This document shows positions 47,301 to 56,765 of a stretch of DNA of 64,000 bases, piece after piece; within the stretch, counting starts at the first letter, position 1; every line of letters begins with the position of its first letter. The stretch comes from Metaphire vulgaris (Eukaryota; Annelida; Clitellata; Crassiclitellata; Megascolecidae): assembly GCA_018105865.1 (NCBI GenBank), contig CM030856.1:7213220-7277219 (forward strand), read 5' to 3'. The notes beneath the pieces are model-generated. The model worked only from the letters and a program-made list of their open reading frames with translations. It did not search any database and was not told the origin of the DNA. The position numbers and the translations under genes are program-made.

Positions 47301-50300
47301 TGCAAGATTGGATCTAAGAGATGATAATGTGCTTGGCAATAGTTAGACTTCAAAGCATTTCCAACTTGCTGGATCTTGTGCTAATCTGCATCCTTCCACA
47401 ATTGCCATGTTCCATGTTTCCAGATCCTCCTTGATGTTATCCATGCATCTTTTTCTTGGTCTTCCTCGGCCTCCGTCTCCTACCTGGTACTTTGCTTGTT
47501 TGTAGTGCTTTGTTGAAACATCTCATAAGTTCACACATTGGCGGCTCCAAGATTTGGCAAGTGGTGGGGGTGTTGGGGTGGCAACTTCTAATCATGGGGA
47601 GGGCAACCATTTGTTGTTAGGTATGTAGTATTAAGTATAGGGTTCCAACAGTGGGGGCCACTGGGGGGACCAGACACTCAATAGGGGCACGCCCCCCCGT
47701 GCCCCCACTGTGGAGCCGCCACTGAGTTCACAACAGATTCATGCTAAAATGCATCAGTCAAGATCAAAGAACTGCAAGCAATTACGCAAGATTTAGACAA
47801 CACAGTATGAGAAGGAGTGCATGGCTTACAATCAGAACCAGTGAAGTCATACGTAGTGGTAGACTCAAAAGGCAGATCCCACTGAACCACTCTAAACCCT
47901 GCTATTATTTTTACTCCTTATATATAAGTTCTTTGCAAACTACCGCATTTTAAAACTGAAGCATATTTTATGAATAATGGCAAAATGATCATCAGATCGT
48001 CTTTGTAGACTGAAACTACAGGGAAAAATAACCAGTGCATATATGGTCTACAGCGCTATAAGCATAAACACTGAGGGTGATTGCGAACGTTGTTATTTAA
48101 AGGGTCATATCTGTCTTGACATTCTCTCCTGAAAGTAAGTAAGTAAGTAAGTAAAATCTCGTGGATTTCTATAGCGCCTTGAAAAGCAGCACAACAGTAG
48201 CTGCCTATTCTTAGGTGCTCAGCCTTTCTTAAATTAGCTATGGGAAAGATATATGATCAGCCAGGCAATAGTCAACATCCAAAGGGCAGTGAGGCTAGGT
48301 TGAAATTGGTCGTGTCATTTTCTCAGAACCACTTTGTTCAGGATTTTCTGCAAGATGACATTAAGCTATACTCCTGAACAGATTTATCAAGCACAAAGAG
48401 ATATGATGTCTGCCACAATCAATAAGGCATTCTGGTCTGAAGACGGTGCAATAGTACAAATAAAAACCATTAGTTGGATAATGCAAAAGGGATTACCGGT
48501 ACTTCTGCTTTAAGGCAAAACATTCTTGAAAGAAAGTGTTCTAATATACAAAAGATGATAGGATCTTTACATCTGTTCTGAGACAAGATAAAGCTAATGT
48601 CAGCCAATATTTATAAATGAGCCATAACATGGATTCAATTGAAAATAACCTGATGTAAGTCAACATTCCTATTTGGTCAAAATTCATTTAAGAACAGTTT
48701 TAAAATCTGATAAAGCTATGCAAATGAAATATGAGAAAGCTTATACATAGAAAGGTTCCCTTAACATTCTAGAAATTGTGTGTGCTTACAGAGCAAAAGT
48801 CATTCTGTGTTTTTTGTACTGTACCTAAAGAAACAAGCAAAATAAACAGAGAATATGGGGAGTTCCCCTAATGCAATTACCATAAACCAATCCCTATGAA
48901 CAGGCTTAATGTCTCTTGGTCTCTGGTTTAATCTTATAGTTTGCTTCTATTCTTACAGTTAAACTGGTTCCTACTAGAAAAACATCAAATGCAAAAGATA
49001 TGAATCAAAGAGAAAAGCTTTTCAATCTTCAATAACCACAATCTGTCAAGAATCTCTCTTTAAATAGTATATACTGTATATATATATGTGTATATATATA
49101 TGCACACACACACATATATATATATACATATATATACATATGTATATGAACATATGTCAGGCCAACCAGTGTTCATGCCTGTTATCATAAGCCTGTAAAG
49201 ATCAAACATCATTGTCATCATTGGATGTGTGCATTAGGATTAACCCATCTACCAGTAAAAAAAATTAATAAAATACAGGAAGTCAGGTTGCAAATCCGTG
49301 TTGGAAAATTTTCTCTTCCATGCTGCAAATATATCAGGCCAACAGGACCGCGCAGTAGTACGAACACAGCCGCAGTGAAAATCCAGTCCTAATATATTTA
49401 ACACTGAACAAACAGGTTTGCACAGGTCGTGTGCATAAAATAAAATCATAGCTGGTGCAAGGTCTGCAATCTGTCATCCTGTATAGACTGGCTTATCAAC
49501 TCCGTTACTAATGGCTCTTGGCTGGCAGTGTACCACATGTGCTTTGTATATTGCCCATCTGTATTGGCATCACTACAATTCTAAATGCAGTCAATCTTGA
49601 ATTCATGGTCCACTTTGCATAGAAACAGTAGATCTTTATCCATTATGTAACAGTGTACAGTGGAGGTCTTACACATTCATTAGACATGCATAACCTCGGG
49701 CATACCGAGAATGACAATGCAGTGAGCAAAATGAAAAATGAAAACAACGATTGATTCAAGTACAAAAATTATTATCTAAACCGTAAAACTGAAACAACTG
49801 AAATTTTTATAAAGAATTACTTTAATATAAATGGAAACTGAAAATAATACTCAGCACTGAATTGATTCTGAAAAGGTATTTTAAAATGAAACACACCAAA
49901 GACAGCTCTGCACTGCACTGCTTAAGAATGATGGACAAATGAACGAAAGTACAATGACCTACAGCATACAGAGGTCAGCATACAGTGTGACTAAAATTCA
50001 GCAAAGAATACAAAAAGGAGAAAGAAATGATAATGAAGATCTACCTGGTAGTTGCCAAACTCTCCTCCTCCATCACCCTCTTCCTCCTCCCTTTTTCTCA
50101 CCAAAATCACCAATATACACCACCTTTACTTCTATCGTAAATGTCCTCCTAGTTCCATCCTCTGGTAAATTAGCCATTTAGAATGCACCACACCAAAGGA
50201 CAATAAATACAACTTATCCAAAAGTATGCAATCTTAATTTTCTCTAGGATTTCTCCGTCTCTAGCAGCAGGCTTAAGGTGGCGCCTTAACCCCACTGTGG

Positions 50301-52453
50301 TTGGTGCTTATCTCCAGTCGAGGCAATCTGGGGTAGGTTACCATTACTTTCCTCAGACCCACGTTTTACCTTGCAGCCTAACGTTGCTCCTCATTTTACC
50401 ATCACCCTCTAGCAAGTAAGGCTGAGCCGACCTTAAGGCTCCTCCTGCAGGTATCAAACCCGCGACCTTCTGCTCTATCATCCACCATTGTAACCACTCT
50501 GCTAAGTTAAGCAATAATGCATACCCTCAAATGCAGCACATATACCTCAGCATTTTGTGAAGGTTAACCATTTCTGCTTGTGTTCAGCAGTTTCAAACAC
50601 ACACACACATATATATGTATATATATATATATATATGCATTGCAAGCAGGACATTCTAGAAGGAATGATGCACACTTAAATCAAGAAGAAGCAGTGATTT
50701 AGTGCAGTGCCAGATCACAGAGTAAGTCAAAAGACAAAATTTAAAAGCCCAAAGGCAAATGCCTTCATTTCATTTACAGTTCAGTGGAGAATCCTCATTT
50801 CTTATTGCAGAGATGCCAGTGAAGGTAATTTATTGAGCTGCAGCAGAGATCACTCCTTGCCATCAATCAAAATAAATTCCCCCTCACAGTCAATCATCTT
50901 TATAGAAGAAAGTGGCGTCCTGACAGGATCCAAATGAGTGTGCAAATGAAGGGCAAAATCCAAACACGGATCCTATTTATTACCAGAGGCAGAAGTGGAA
51001 AAAAGTGAATGGCAGATGTAGGACAGCAGAAATGGAAGGAGAAACTCTTTAAAAATATACAGCAACTCTTTAAAAATATACAGCATTGCCAATTATCGAC
51101 CTAATTCGAGACACCGAAGACACACCGGAACAGTGTCTAATCTAGACTCCTGGACTCCGGGGAACTGACAAGACCGGTGGGGAGTCAGCTAGGGGCTGCT
51201 CTTATTTTATATAGTGTGCAAAAATTTCCGGGGGGATTTGAAATTTCCGGAGGAAAATTGCCGGATAATAACCCTGCACCAGAGACACTGACACAGCAGA
51301 GGCAGTGCCAGGAAATTTGAAATGGGAGGAATAAAGCATGGCAGCCCTTTTGGCACTGCATTAATAAGCAAATAAGGCCTCCACTTAAGTTTTTGAAGGG
51401 TTGAGCATAATTGCAGCGGAGGTATTGCACTACTATTGTTGAACATCAGGCTCAATAAAAAATTTTGAAAAAGGACCAAAACGTGGTAAGCCACAGTACA
51501 AAAATAGAAAAATTCTGTTGATGCTCAAAATCAAAATTTCCTTCATTAACACCTGAATTTGATGAAAAGAACTACTACATTAATTTTAGCCCTTTATATT
51601 CCCAGTTTAACAACAACAATTATTAAGACAACTACATGTATATGTAAAGACTGTGCAATTAATGCGATTATGCTATAGCATATGCAACAAATTTTTTAAT
51701 GTACAGCATTTTCAGTCGTTTTCTTCACATGTGCGATTTCTGTACAAATATGCGGCAATTTTATCCGAATTTTTAGCTTTCGTCACATATATAGCACTTT
51801 TTTTGCTATTTTTCCTAATATAGGCATCGATTTACTGGAATTTACAGGGTATAAGCACCTGTCTGGATGGTCTTGCCCTTTTTAACCAAAAAAACATCGC
51901 AACTTCTGCAAATATGCGGCACATAAATGGGAAATTTAGGCACATAAATGAGAAATGTCCACATTTGCCACATTTCTGTCCCGCATATTCAGGACCTCTG
52001 AGACTCGCATATTTCCAGAAAAATTGTTGCACCAAACTCACAACCCTAATAAATATGCATTATAAAGAAAGCAATTCAAGAAGTGAGACAACTTTCAAAG
52101 CACTAGCAATTCAAAATGTATTAAAAAGCATTAAGTCGCAAAATTCAAATGAAATGGAAAATAATTGCTGGTATACAGCAGCTGTTAAAAACTATGAAGC
52201 AACTCCTATATTGCAAAGTCGCTAGAAAACACATTTTCAAATATAAAAACATAAATATCAGAGCATGACAATAAAACCTAATCGAATCTAATAATTAACT
52301 TTTATAGAGCCATCTCATAATGTATAGAAACATAACAGAAAAGTTAGAAAAGATTCATACCATATAGGTACAGTAACTTACCCCAAATACGTCATTTTCT
52401 TCTTCAATTGTTGAGAGTTTTGACAAATCGAGGTAGGTTCCGTAAACAGACAT
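18396..52453 (-). CDS. DAPK1-like ROCO protein lacking the kinase domain (15-exon gene span)
   Basis: About 1050 residues from 15 exons whose phases all agree. Order: a 24-residue unique N-terminus, an acidic helix pair, about ten ankyrin-type repeats, a ROC GTPase domain (P-loop GGSGVGKT, WEFSG, THVD), a COR-like region and a C-terminal death domain. This is the order of DAPK1 downstream of its kinase and calmodulin segments, and most ankyrin exons end at the same Asx-Lys position. DAPK1 is a cell-death and autophagy regulator. Here the first exon has its own ATG with an in-frame stop 18 codons upstream. No kinase exon lies in the 17.6-kb first intron, and the next gene upstream on the strand is a glutamate receptor. 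I infer a scaffold or GTP-binding death-domain protein without kinase activity. The last exon contains a one-base frame break. Confidence 0.85.
19857..19975 (+). repeat. SINE-like repeat, copy 1
   Basis: Shares CTCGTGAATAAGCTGGTGCA, CTGCGCCAAGCTTTCGGACA and AGCGCTATAGAAATTT with 62046-62165; ends in (TTAC)n. Confidence 0.75.
20084..20272 (-). CDS. DAPK-like exon 14: ROC-COR junction
   Basis: 63 codons, phase 0 to 0: LPAGSGFLEATVAALPAWRQ, then WPSFTEYIRTVVNILASEEH, ending QLQLLGE. Acceptor TTGTCAACAG, donor GTAAAG. Confidence 0.85.
20562..20800 (+). mobile_element. MITE with CAGTGTTTTATACAGGCCTG ends
   Basis: Right end AAGGCCTGGAGTCTGGATAA followed by GACACTG; flanks CTACCAAA/CTATCAAA (7 of 8). 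Internal tandem copies of a CACTGAACTGTGTCTTTTCC unit. A related copy lies at 5168-5342. Confidence 0.85.
21337..21596 (-). CDS. DAPK-like exon 13: ROC domain G4 region
   Basis: Phase 1 to 0. It encodes PAKVLLVATHVDKSS, with THVD as the base-specificity G4 motif (NKxD type), then VRQKFEAELNIYPRIFIVDS. Acceptor TTTTTTCAG, donor CAG|GTAAAT. Confidence 0.9.
22262..22456 (-). CDS. DAPK-like exon 12: ROC domain switch II
   Basis: Phase 1 to 1. It encodes AGDLSFWEFSGYEPYYMMYD (WEFSG is the DAPK equivalent of the G3 motif) and IHMIVFSLVDSQDIHLTQLL. Acceptor TCTTTTAG. The donor CG|GTTGGA is weak but gives the right phase and a Gly at the junction. Confidence 0.87.
23381..23588 (-). CDS. DAPK-like exon 11: ROC domain P-loop
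   Basis: Phase 0 to 1. It encodes NRIKVKVFGGSGVGKTTLID, a Walker A/G1 motif (GxxxxGKT), then a Ser/Thr-rich loop. Acceptor AACCTAG, donor G|GTATAA. Confidence 0.9.
24085..24162 (-). CDS. DAPK-like exon 10: last partial ankyrin repeat
   Basis: 26 codons, phase 0 to 0: DGITAEIMAIAQGQNEVAEL, ending LGRLRP. Acceptor TCTTTGTAG, donor GTGAGT. It matches the TAEDLA...LLARLR end of the DAPK1 repeat array. Confidence 0.87.
24854..24952 (-). CDS. DAPK-like exon 9: ankyrin repeat
   Basis: 33 codons, phase 0 to 0: AGMAPIHLASRYGHTEVVRC, ending DLQNK. Acceptor TCTTGTAG, donor GTCAGT. Confidence 0.87.
25838..26146 (+). mobile_element. MITE abutting the donor of DAPK-like exon 8
   Basis: Begins CAGTGCTTCTTTTCTAGG and ends GAAAAAACCCTG; perfect duplication AGTAAAAG (25830-25837, 26147-26154). 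Related to the element nested at 11196-11384, and itself interrupted by a CAGGGCCGTCATC repeat near 25881. Confidence 0.85.
26166..26363 (-). CDS. DAPK-like exon 8: two ankyrin repeats
   Basis: 66 codons, phase 0 to 0: RGNTALHLSCRRCHTSIAIV, then NGETALHPACREGLLPVVQT, ending VVSK. DAPK1 likewise keeps these two repeats together. The donor GTACTT is weak and lies 11 nt from the target-site duplication of a MITE. Confidence 0.87.
26888..26986 (-). CDS. DAPK-like exon 7: ankyrin repeat
   Basis: 33 codons, phase 0 to 0: EGDTPLHCAAARGNIDCLKI, ending VPDK. Acceptor GCATTGTAG, donor GTTAGA. Confidence 0.87.
27048..27238 (+). mobile_element. MITE with CAGTGTTTATTCTAG ends, second copy
   Basis: Same family as 10744-10923; flanks GGTTGGGG/GGTTTGGG (7 of 8). 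Confidence 0.85.
27240..27432 (+). pseudogene. Non-LTR retrotransposon 3' ORF fragment
   Basis: Reads RGRGRPRKRWMDKQHGGSGN, same hallmark. Abuts the right end of the MITE at 27048-27238. A related antisense piece is at about 47330-47520. Confidence 0.7.
27792..27893 (-). CDS. DAPK-like exon 6: ankyrin repeat with GC donor
   Basis: 34 codons, phase 0 to 0: QGDTALHLAAWYDLPSEVTQ, ending LRNK. The acceptor is ATTTCAG. The donor reads AAG|GCAAAT, so the following intron would be of the GC-AG class. No GT lies nearby that keeps the frame and repeat length. Confidence 0.82.
29740..29838 (-). CDS. DAPK-like exon 5: ankyrin repeat
   Basis: 33 codons, phase 0 to 0: SGESCVHVAVRYGHVDVINY, ending NLQDK. 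Acceptor TTTTTTTTAG, donor GTGCTT. Confidence 0.87.
30835..31812 (-). mobile_element. Decayed Tc1/mariner-type element with long inverted ends
   Basis: Bounded by TA duplications and CAGGGTGTAAAAGT/AACTTTTACACCCTG. The outer 150-200 bp on each side are inverted copies (blocks GGGATTTCAACAAAATTTAT and AAATATCATAAACAGGGCCA). The middle keeps a transposase remnant on the minus strand: QQDGAPAHSAFRTQDFLEQ and WPPNSPDINPT, then a stop. Most of the transposase gene is gone. Confidence 0.85.
31230..31480 (-). pseudogene. Tc1/mariner transposase C-terminal fragment
   Basis: DGAPAH and NSPDINP are hallmark motifs around the second and third catalytic acidic residues of DDE transposases of this superfamily. 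Stops interrupt the frame; no N-terminal DNA-binding region is present. Confidence 0.85.
32737..32838 (-). CDS. DAPK-like exon 4: ankyrin repeat
   Basis: 34 codons, phase 0 to 0: NSDDPIYFAARQGHLEIVEY, ending DRQNK. Acceptor TTTTGCAG; the donor GTTCAA is weak. PIYFAARQGH corresponds to the divergent second repeat of DAPK1. Confidence 0.82.
33801..33899 (-). CDS. DAPK-like exon 3: ankyrin repeat
   Basis: Exactly 33 codons, phase 0 to 0: YGETAMHLAVNGGHLETVQF, ending ARDK. Acceptor TGTTCAG. One exon equals one ankyrin repeat. Confidence 0.85.
34026..34434 (+). mobile_element. Family A MITE interrupted by another repeat
   Basis: Family A left end (CAGTGACGCTCCAGGATTTG) and right part (GGCGGCAACTTCTAAAC ... 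GTGGAGCCGCC) are separated by about 210 bp of a repeat also seen near 42400-42500, ending in ATTAGATTAGATTA. Confidence 0.65.
34646..34771 (-). CDS. DAPK-like exon 2: acidic start of the ankyrin array
   Basis: 42 codons, phase 0 to 0, acceptor TGTGACAG, donor GTCAGT. It encodes EQEEEENLLLTTLLTAADEG and then ALKELLSSHPDIDVNARNK, matching the helix pair that starts the DAPK1 repeat region. Confidence 0.8.
36742..36918 (-). mobile_element. hAT-like MITE family A, inverted copy
   Basis: TIRs as above; flanks ACCTGAGT/ACCTCAGT (7 of 8). Lies in intron 1 of the DAPK-like gene. Confidence 0.88.
38574..38720 (+). repeat. Mariner-type terminal fragment
   Basis: TACAGGGTGGCCCAATAAAA followed by ACGGCACC is typical of a mariner end; no opposite end seen. 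Confidence 0.5.
41130..41317 (+). pseudogene. Non-LTR retrotransposon 3' ORF fragment
   Basis: Reads GSRRRRGKQQMRWLDGVYEA after KSNYAGEME, the C-terminal signature of ORF2. Followed by a GAT/GGT microsatellite. Confidence 0.7.
41380..41590. repeat. GAT/GGT triplet array
   Basis: About 210 bp of GATGATGGTGGTGGT units with a roughly 33-bp higher-order period. Confidence 0.93.
43953..44304. repeat. GGT/GCA/GTA compound triplet array
   Basis: About 350 bp of (GGT)n, GCAGTG and (AGT)n in the DAPK-like intron 1. Open in many frames on both strands but not a gene. Confidence 0.95.
45692..45946 (+). mobile_element. hAT-like MITE family B copy
   Basis: CAGTGGTAGCCAGG ... TAGCTATGCCACTG; perfect duplication GTCCCTGA. 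Contains two inverted copies of the GCTTGTCAG motif. Confidence 0.9.
46407..46767 (+). mobile_element. hAT-like MITE family A with a second copy nested inside
   Basis: The outer element has a perfect CTGCAGAC duplication. At 46439-46623 an inverted copy of the same family is inserted, with its own AGTGGAGG/AGTGGGGG duplication. Confidence 0.88.
47536..47726 (+). mobile_element. hAT-like MITE family A copy
   Basis: Ends CATTGGCGGCTCC and GGAGCCGCCACTG; perfect 8-bp duplication AGTTCACA on both sides. Confidence 0.9.
52382..52453 (-). CDS. DAPK-like exon 1: unique N-terminus
   Basis: Begins MSVYGTYLDLSKLSTIEEEN and ends DVFG at a strong donor (G|GTAAGT), phase 0. Upstream in frame there is a TGA at 52507-52505 and no good acceptor between it and the ATG. 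The acidic end runs into EQEEEEN of exon 2. It replaces the kinase and calmodulin segments of DAPK1. Confidence 0.7.
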
Positions 52454-52849
52454 TTTCTTAAAGTTAAGTTGTACAGTTAAAAGTTTCTGTATCTGCTGTT
52501 GATTTCATTTTACGCGGTCAACATTCAAAATTGAGTCAATCGTTATCTAGGCCTACCAAATTCCTGACTGGCAAATTACACTGTAAGCGTTCCGCAAAGT
52601 ACAAGAAACACGGCAGCACCTCATGACATCGGCATTGTCAGCTCAAACAACGTTGCTTCATGATTTCCCGACAGTTCCGGTCAGAGGAGAATGATCTAAG
52701 TTTGCAATTGTTGCAGTGGGTCTTTGCGTTCCTAGCCAGCTGGCATCAAAGCCATCCTCCGGCTCTCAAAACGATCAAAGTAGCGAATAAAATAAAATAA
52801 ACAGCGCTAAATAACCGTCTAAATAACTAAATCCTCAGCAGAACGAAAG

Positions 52850-53450
52850 CCAGAGAATCCAGTCTCAGATAGGGGCCTACTGGGATGGATTGAGACGAGA
52901 ATGGGTCCCCAGAATATTTCGACGCATCGGGGGTCGTCGAAACTCCTCGGAAACAACAACCGGACAACTGTCGGGAGACAACGGTCTGGGAACAACGGTC
53001 AGTCCAGTTCTCCGCAGAGATCCCAGTCAAATGAACGTATCCTCCGGATATTCCAGAAAACTGAATGCTTCTGATCGTAAGCGTCTCCGTTACTTGAGCC
53101 TCTGGCATTCCGGATTTTAGCCGTCCCCGGAGATTAGCGATTACCCCGGAGTCCGGATTCCCCGAAACCTATCGTGCATCTTCGGTCTTCAATAACGGAT
53201 GCGGCCTTCTTCTTCCGCTGCAGTCTGCAGATGCTGATCTTGATCCGGCGGATGGAATAAACCGCGGTGTGCTTACTGACAACGTTTAGCGGCCAGACGA
53301 GGGGGACAGACACTGCCGAGCAAATAAACCTACACGCCCGTAGTGCGTCTCGACGATCGCACAGACGCTGTAGATCGTGAACGTCTGCCCGGGCCAACTG
53401 TTGTCGTCGGGCGTTAGAATTCGACAACGATGTAGGCCTACTACAGGAGA
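52850..53450. promoter_or_regulatory. CpG-rich patch upstream of the DAPK-like first exon
   Basis: CG dinucleotides and GC content are clearly higher than in surrounding DNA. It lies 0.4-1 kb upstream of the DAPK-like ATG, so it may hold the promoter and a 5' UTR exon (a donor-like TTGTCA|GTAAGC on the minus strand at about 53272). Long open frames on both strands are probably a by-product of GC content. Confidence 0.4.
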
Positions 53451-54358
53451 GCATAAATTGGAACTGATTTCAGCACGATACTGAAACACAGGGCATTTCG
53501 TCGGGTGACTGGTTAATGACCCGTGTCCTTCTTGACCCCATAATAGGCCCATATGCCACGTAGACCTAGGCGCAAATTCATGGCGTCAGAGATACACGCG
53601 AAATTGCGATTTGCACCAGTGAATTTGACGTATGCAAACAAACACCCCGCCCTGCAGAACGGTCTTGACAGGTTAAACTATTTTAACGTAGGCCCAAGTT
53701 ATGCATAGGTCTACATAGAAAAAGTCCTTAGTTAAACTAATAAATATAGGCTAACTACCAGTAGGCCCTATGCAGTTTATATAGACTAGGTCTGTTTAGG
53801 TGCGAAGTGGACATAAGGCCTATAGGCCTACAGTGTATAGGCCTACTGATGAGCTCGTCTGTAGCCAACGTTTGTAGAAAATAATATATATATATGTACA
53901 TATATATATAGGTCTATATATAGGCCTATATATAGGCCTATATGTCTATTTTAAAGACTTTCATTAGTCTCCCGAGAATTTAAGGCATCCCAATATAATA
54001 GTTATGAAGACCAAAGTCGGTCAAATAGCAGTCACGGTTAGACGTAGCCTAAAGACTTAGGCCTATATACCTACCCATAACAGTAGGCCTGTCATAAGTC
54101 GGCATAGGTTTATTTGTGTGGCTTGTATAACTGAACATTATCTATCGGATCAGGTAGGAGCAAAGGTTATTTAGGAATTGAAGGGGGATAGACTAACCAA
54201 GAGACGATGGTCAACGACCCCATACGCGGCGCCGGCCAAAATAATGAAGATTACATTTCGCATATTAGGCCTATGTCTATTAATAATGAAAATTAATTTC
54301 TTCTTCTTGAAAACGTCGTAATGGATTTAAACGAAAAAATGTAGGCCTAGGCAGAGTA

Positions 54359-54530
54359 CAGGGGCGTAGCGACGGAGGGTATATCGGTATATATACACCC
54401 CATCCAAAAAAATCAGACTACCTTAAAGTTTTAAATGTATTTTTCTAAGATTTTCAACGTTTTAAATTTTAAAGATTTATATTCCCCACTCCCATTACAC
54501 CCCCAAATCAAATTCCTGGCTACGCCCTTG
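54359..54530 (+). mobile_element. hAT-like MITE, CAGGGGCGTAGC type
   Basis: Ends CAGGGGCGTAGCGA and TGGCTACGCCCTTG; perfect duplication GCAGAGTA. A related copy with expanded TA runs is at about 35245-35438. Confidence 0.9.
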
Positions 54531-55013
54531 GCAGAGTAAGCCTATCATTCCTGTTCGTCACTTAGAGCAGTGGTTCTCAGACTCCTTTGCCTCGCGGACC
54601 ACTTTTGAAGATTAAAAATCTCTCGCCGACCACCTGAAAATTGAGAAAACTCATGACAAGAAAGGAAAGGTCATCGCGTGTGATCTTCGTCCCTCGCCAG
54701 TGCCCCGACCTGGCCTGATGAGTGAGGGCCGTTCGTGGGGAATCAGCCGGTAACCATTTGTTGTTTAATGGGCCCATGGAGTCCCAACTGGGGGCCACTG
54801 GGGGCAGGCAGTCAATGATGATGTATCAACAATAGCCTGAACCTGGCCTGAAAAGGACTGACCGGTACATTGTTCCGCCTATTCAACATCTCTTGATAAT
54901 GATGTATCAACAATAGCCTGAACCCTGAAAAGACTGCTCTTGAACATCTCTTATAGCTCCAGTTATGTTACTGACTTTAGCTACAGTTATGTTACTGCGC
55001 TAGATAATTGTCG

Positions 55014-55014
55014 C

Positions 55015-55087
<73 letters not shown>
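55014..55087. repeat. (AAT)n microsatellite
   Basis: 24 units. Similar arrays: 6169-6240, 6505-6572, 28650-28695, 29561-29610, 30208-30267, 30761-30823. Confidence 0.95.
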
Positions 55088-55089
<2 letters not shown>

Positions 55090-56589
55090 GGAAAAACAGA
55101 AGCCCGACGAATGTCTGTCAGAGGGTCTGGGTCGATCATGTTAATTTAAGTAATGCCATAAAAGACAGATCGAGGCAAAAAAACACTTTTCACACTTGCA
55201 CTGTCTTGTAACGATCATACGATGACCCGAAATTCTGTTTTGAAAAACACCGACAAGCAAAAAAGATCACCAATCGACAGAGTCGAAGCCACGGAGTGTT
55301 TGGGGTTTGTGCTTTCATATCGTACACGTAGGCCTACTTAGCCTACTGATAAAGATTCACGCTTTGTGAACTTGTAACGACTCCATACAATTACTAAACT
55401 TCTGGTCTAGACTGTAGGCTAAAAGGTCTCTTATTTAAAGATTTGTGCAAAGCACGCGGTTCCAAATATCGATAAAATAAAAATAAAAACAGAAAGCCAG
55501 CGATAGAAAAGTCTTAAAATAGAGATTTGAAATAATTGACGTAAACGTGGAAGAAGAAAAAGCGGGGGAGCCGAGCCCTATACCTTCCCCCCACCCTATG
55601 GCAGCCTCTCAAAAAATGGGAGACTTGAGCCTAGAGGCCTAATAGAAGTCTTCGCCCATGTTTGAAATAAAAACGAACAGCGACTTCATTTGAGAGTTCA
55701 TGGCTGCGCTTGATTGTGAACAGTTTCAAAATCTAGCAAATCGAATGGATACAGGAGGAACATGTCTGACATTCAGCGCACACTGTGAACCGCAATTTAC
55801 CCAAACATTTGAAACTGCGGTCCACTTCAGCGGTTTTGTAACGTACCGCGACCCCAATAAATTCAATAATAGCATGCATAATATAAAAATGTATTACGCC
55901 ATCTGGCAAACGTTGGTTGAAAGGAATCTCCTGAGTTTTGAATAAATGGCAAAACAAATTCGAATGAAAATGTGGCAAATATATTAGGCAGAATTATTAA
56001 TATTTTTGCCAAATAGCCTAAGACGAAAAGAGAGAAATAGAATTATATTGAAATTTCTTTAAAATTATCTTTTAAAATTTTTTTCAGGAACATACCTTTG
56101 TTACGCGTTTTAAAACTCCTATGCATGAGTAAGGCAAAATCGCTTAACCGCCTGGTACGCGACCTTCATCAATCGAGATTCCTATTTTTAGTGGAGTTTC
56201 ACAGCAAAATGGTCGGCATACACTTCGTTGCGTTATTGCGAAATAAGATTAATTTTCAAAAGTACTATAGGCCAGGGTTTTCTAGACTTTTGGAACTGCG
56301 CGACTCACGTCAGCGGTTTTGTAACATGCGGTGACCCTGCAAATCTATTGTCGACTAAAATTGGATACAAGTTTCATAAAACACTAATCATTTTAATATA
56401 AGCTGTGTATGGAGAATTGCAGGCATACACATTTCTTAAAATCTAGGTCTACTTGCAACTTTCAAGGCTAATTGTGACATTGTACTGTAGTATTGGTTAG
56501 AAAGTGTCTTTCTATGAGAAGACTGGCGTATTATTTAAGAAATTACGCTCGCTAATTAGTAACGCTTTACAGTGTACCCTAACCGGTGA

Positions 56590-56765
56590 CAGTGGCGTAG
56601 CCACGGAGGGGGGGGGGTTAAACACCCCCTTGGACGGCGGAAATTTTTTATGTATTTCCATGCAATTTTTTGAGGCGATTTTTGACGATTTTGTGGTGAA
56701 AACCTCTTGGCGGTTATCGACGAACTTTTTTCAACCCCCTTTCGGAAATCCTGGCTACGCCACTG
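56590..56765 (+). mobile_element. hAT-like MITE family B copy
   Basis: TIRs CAGTGGCGTAGCCA and GGCTACGCCACTG; perfect duplication ACCGGTGA. Confidence 0.92.

Larger units (their letters stand above)
34772..52381 (-). other. 17.6-kb first intron of the DAPK-like gene
   Basis: I see no coding exon on either strand here. Contents: partial and complete hAT-like MITEs (34770s region, 36742-36918, 45692-45946, 46407-46767, 47536-47726), a retrotransposon 3' fragment (41130-41310), TA and GGGT runs (35219-35380), a GAT/GGT array (41380-41590), a large GGT/GCA/GTA array (43953-44304), a mariner-type end at 38574 and otherwise AT-rich unique DNA. In particular, no kinase motif (HRD, DFG) is visible. 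Confidence 0.65.

Noticed and set aside
34772..52381. Search for protein-kinase exons of DAPK in intron 1
   Set aside because: No open segment with a glycine loop, HRD or DFG signature on the minus strand; all long frames are repeats or unrelated.
53134..53454. Long minus-strand open frame with a hydrophobic stretch and RLQRKKKAA
   Set aside because: No family recognised, no initiation context, several frames open at once in CpG-rich DNA.
55700..56334. Two plus-strand open frames of about 80 codons
   Set aside because: They share a GCGGTTTTGTAAC...GCGACCC block with each other and resemble hAT repeat ends with TTCTAGACTTTTGGAACT, so they are repeat DNA rather than genes.
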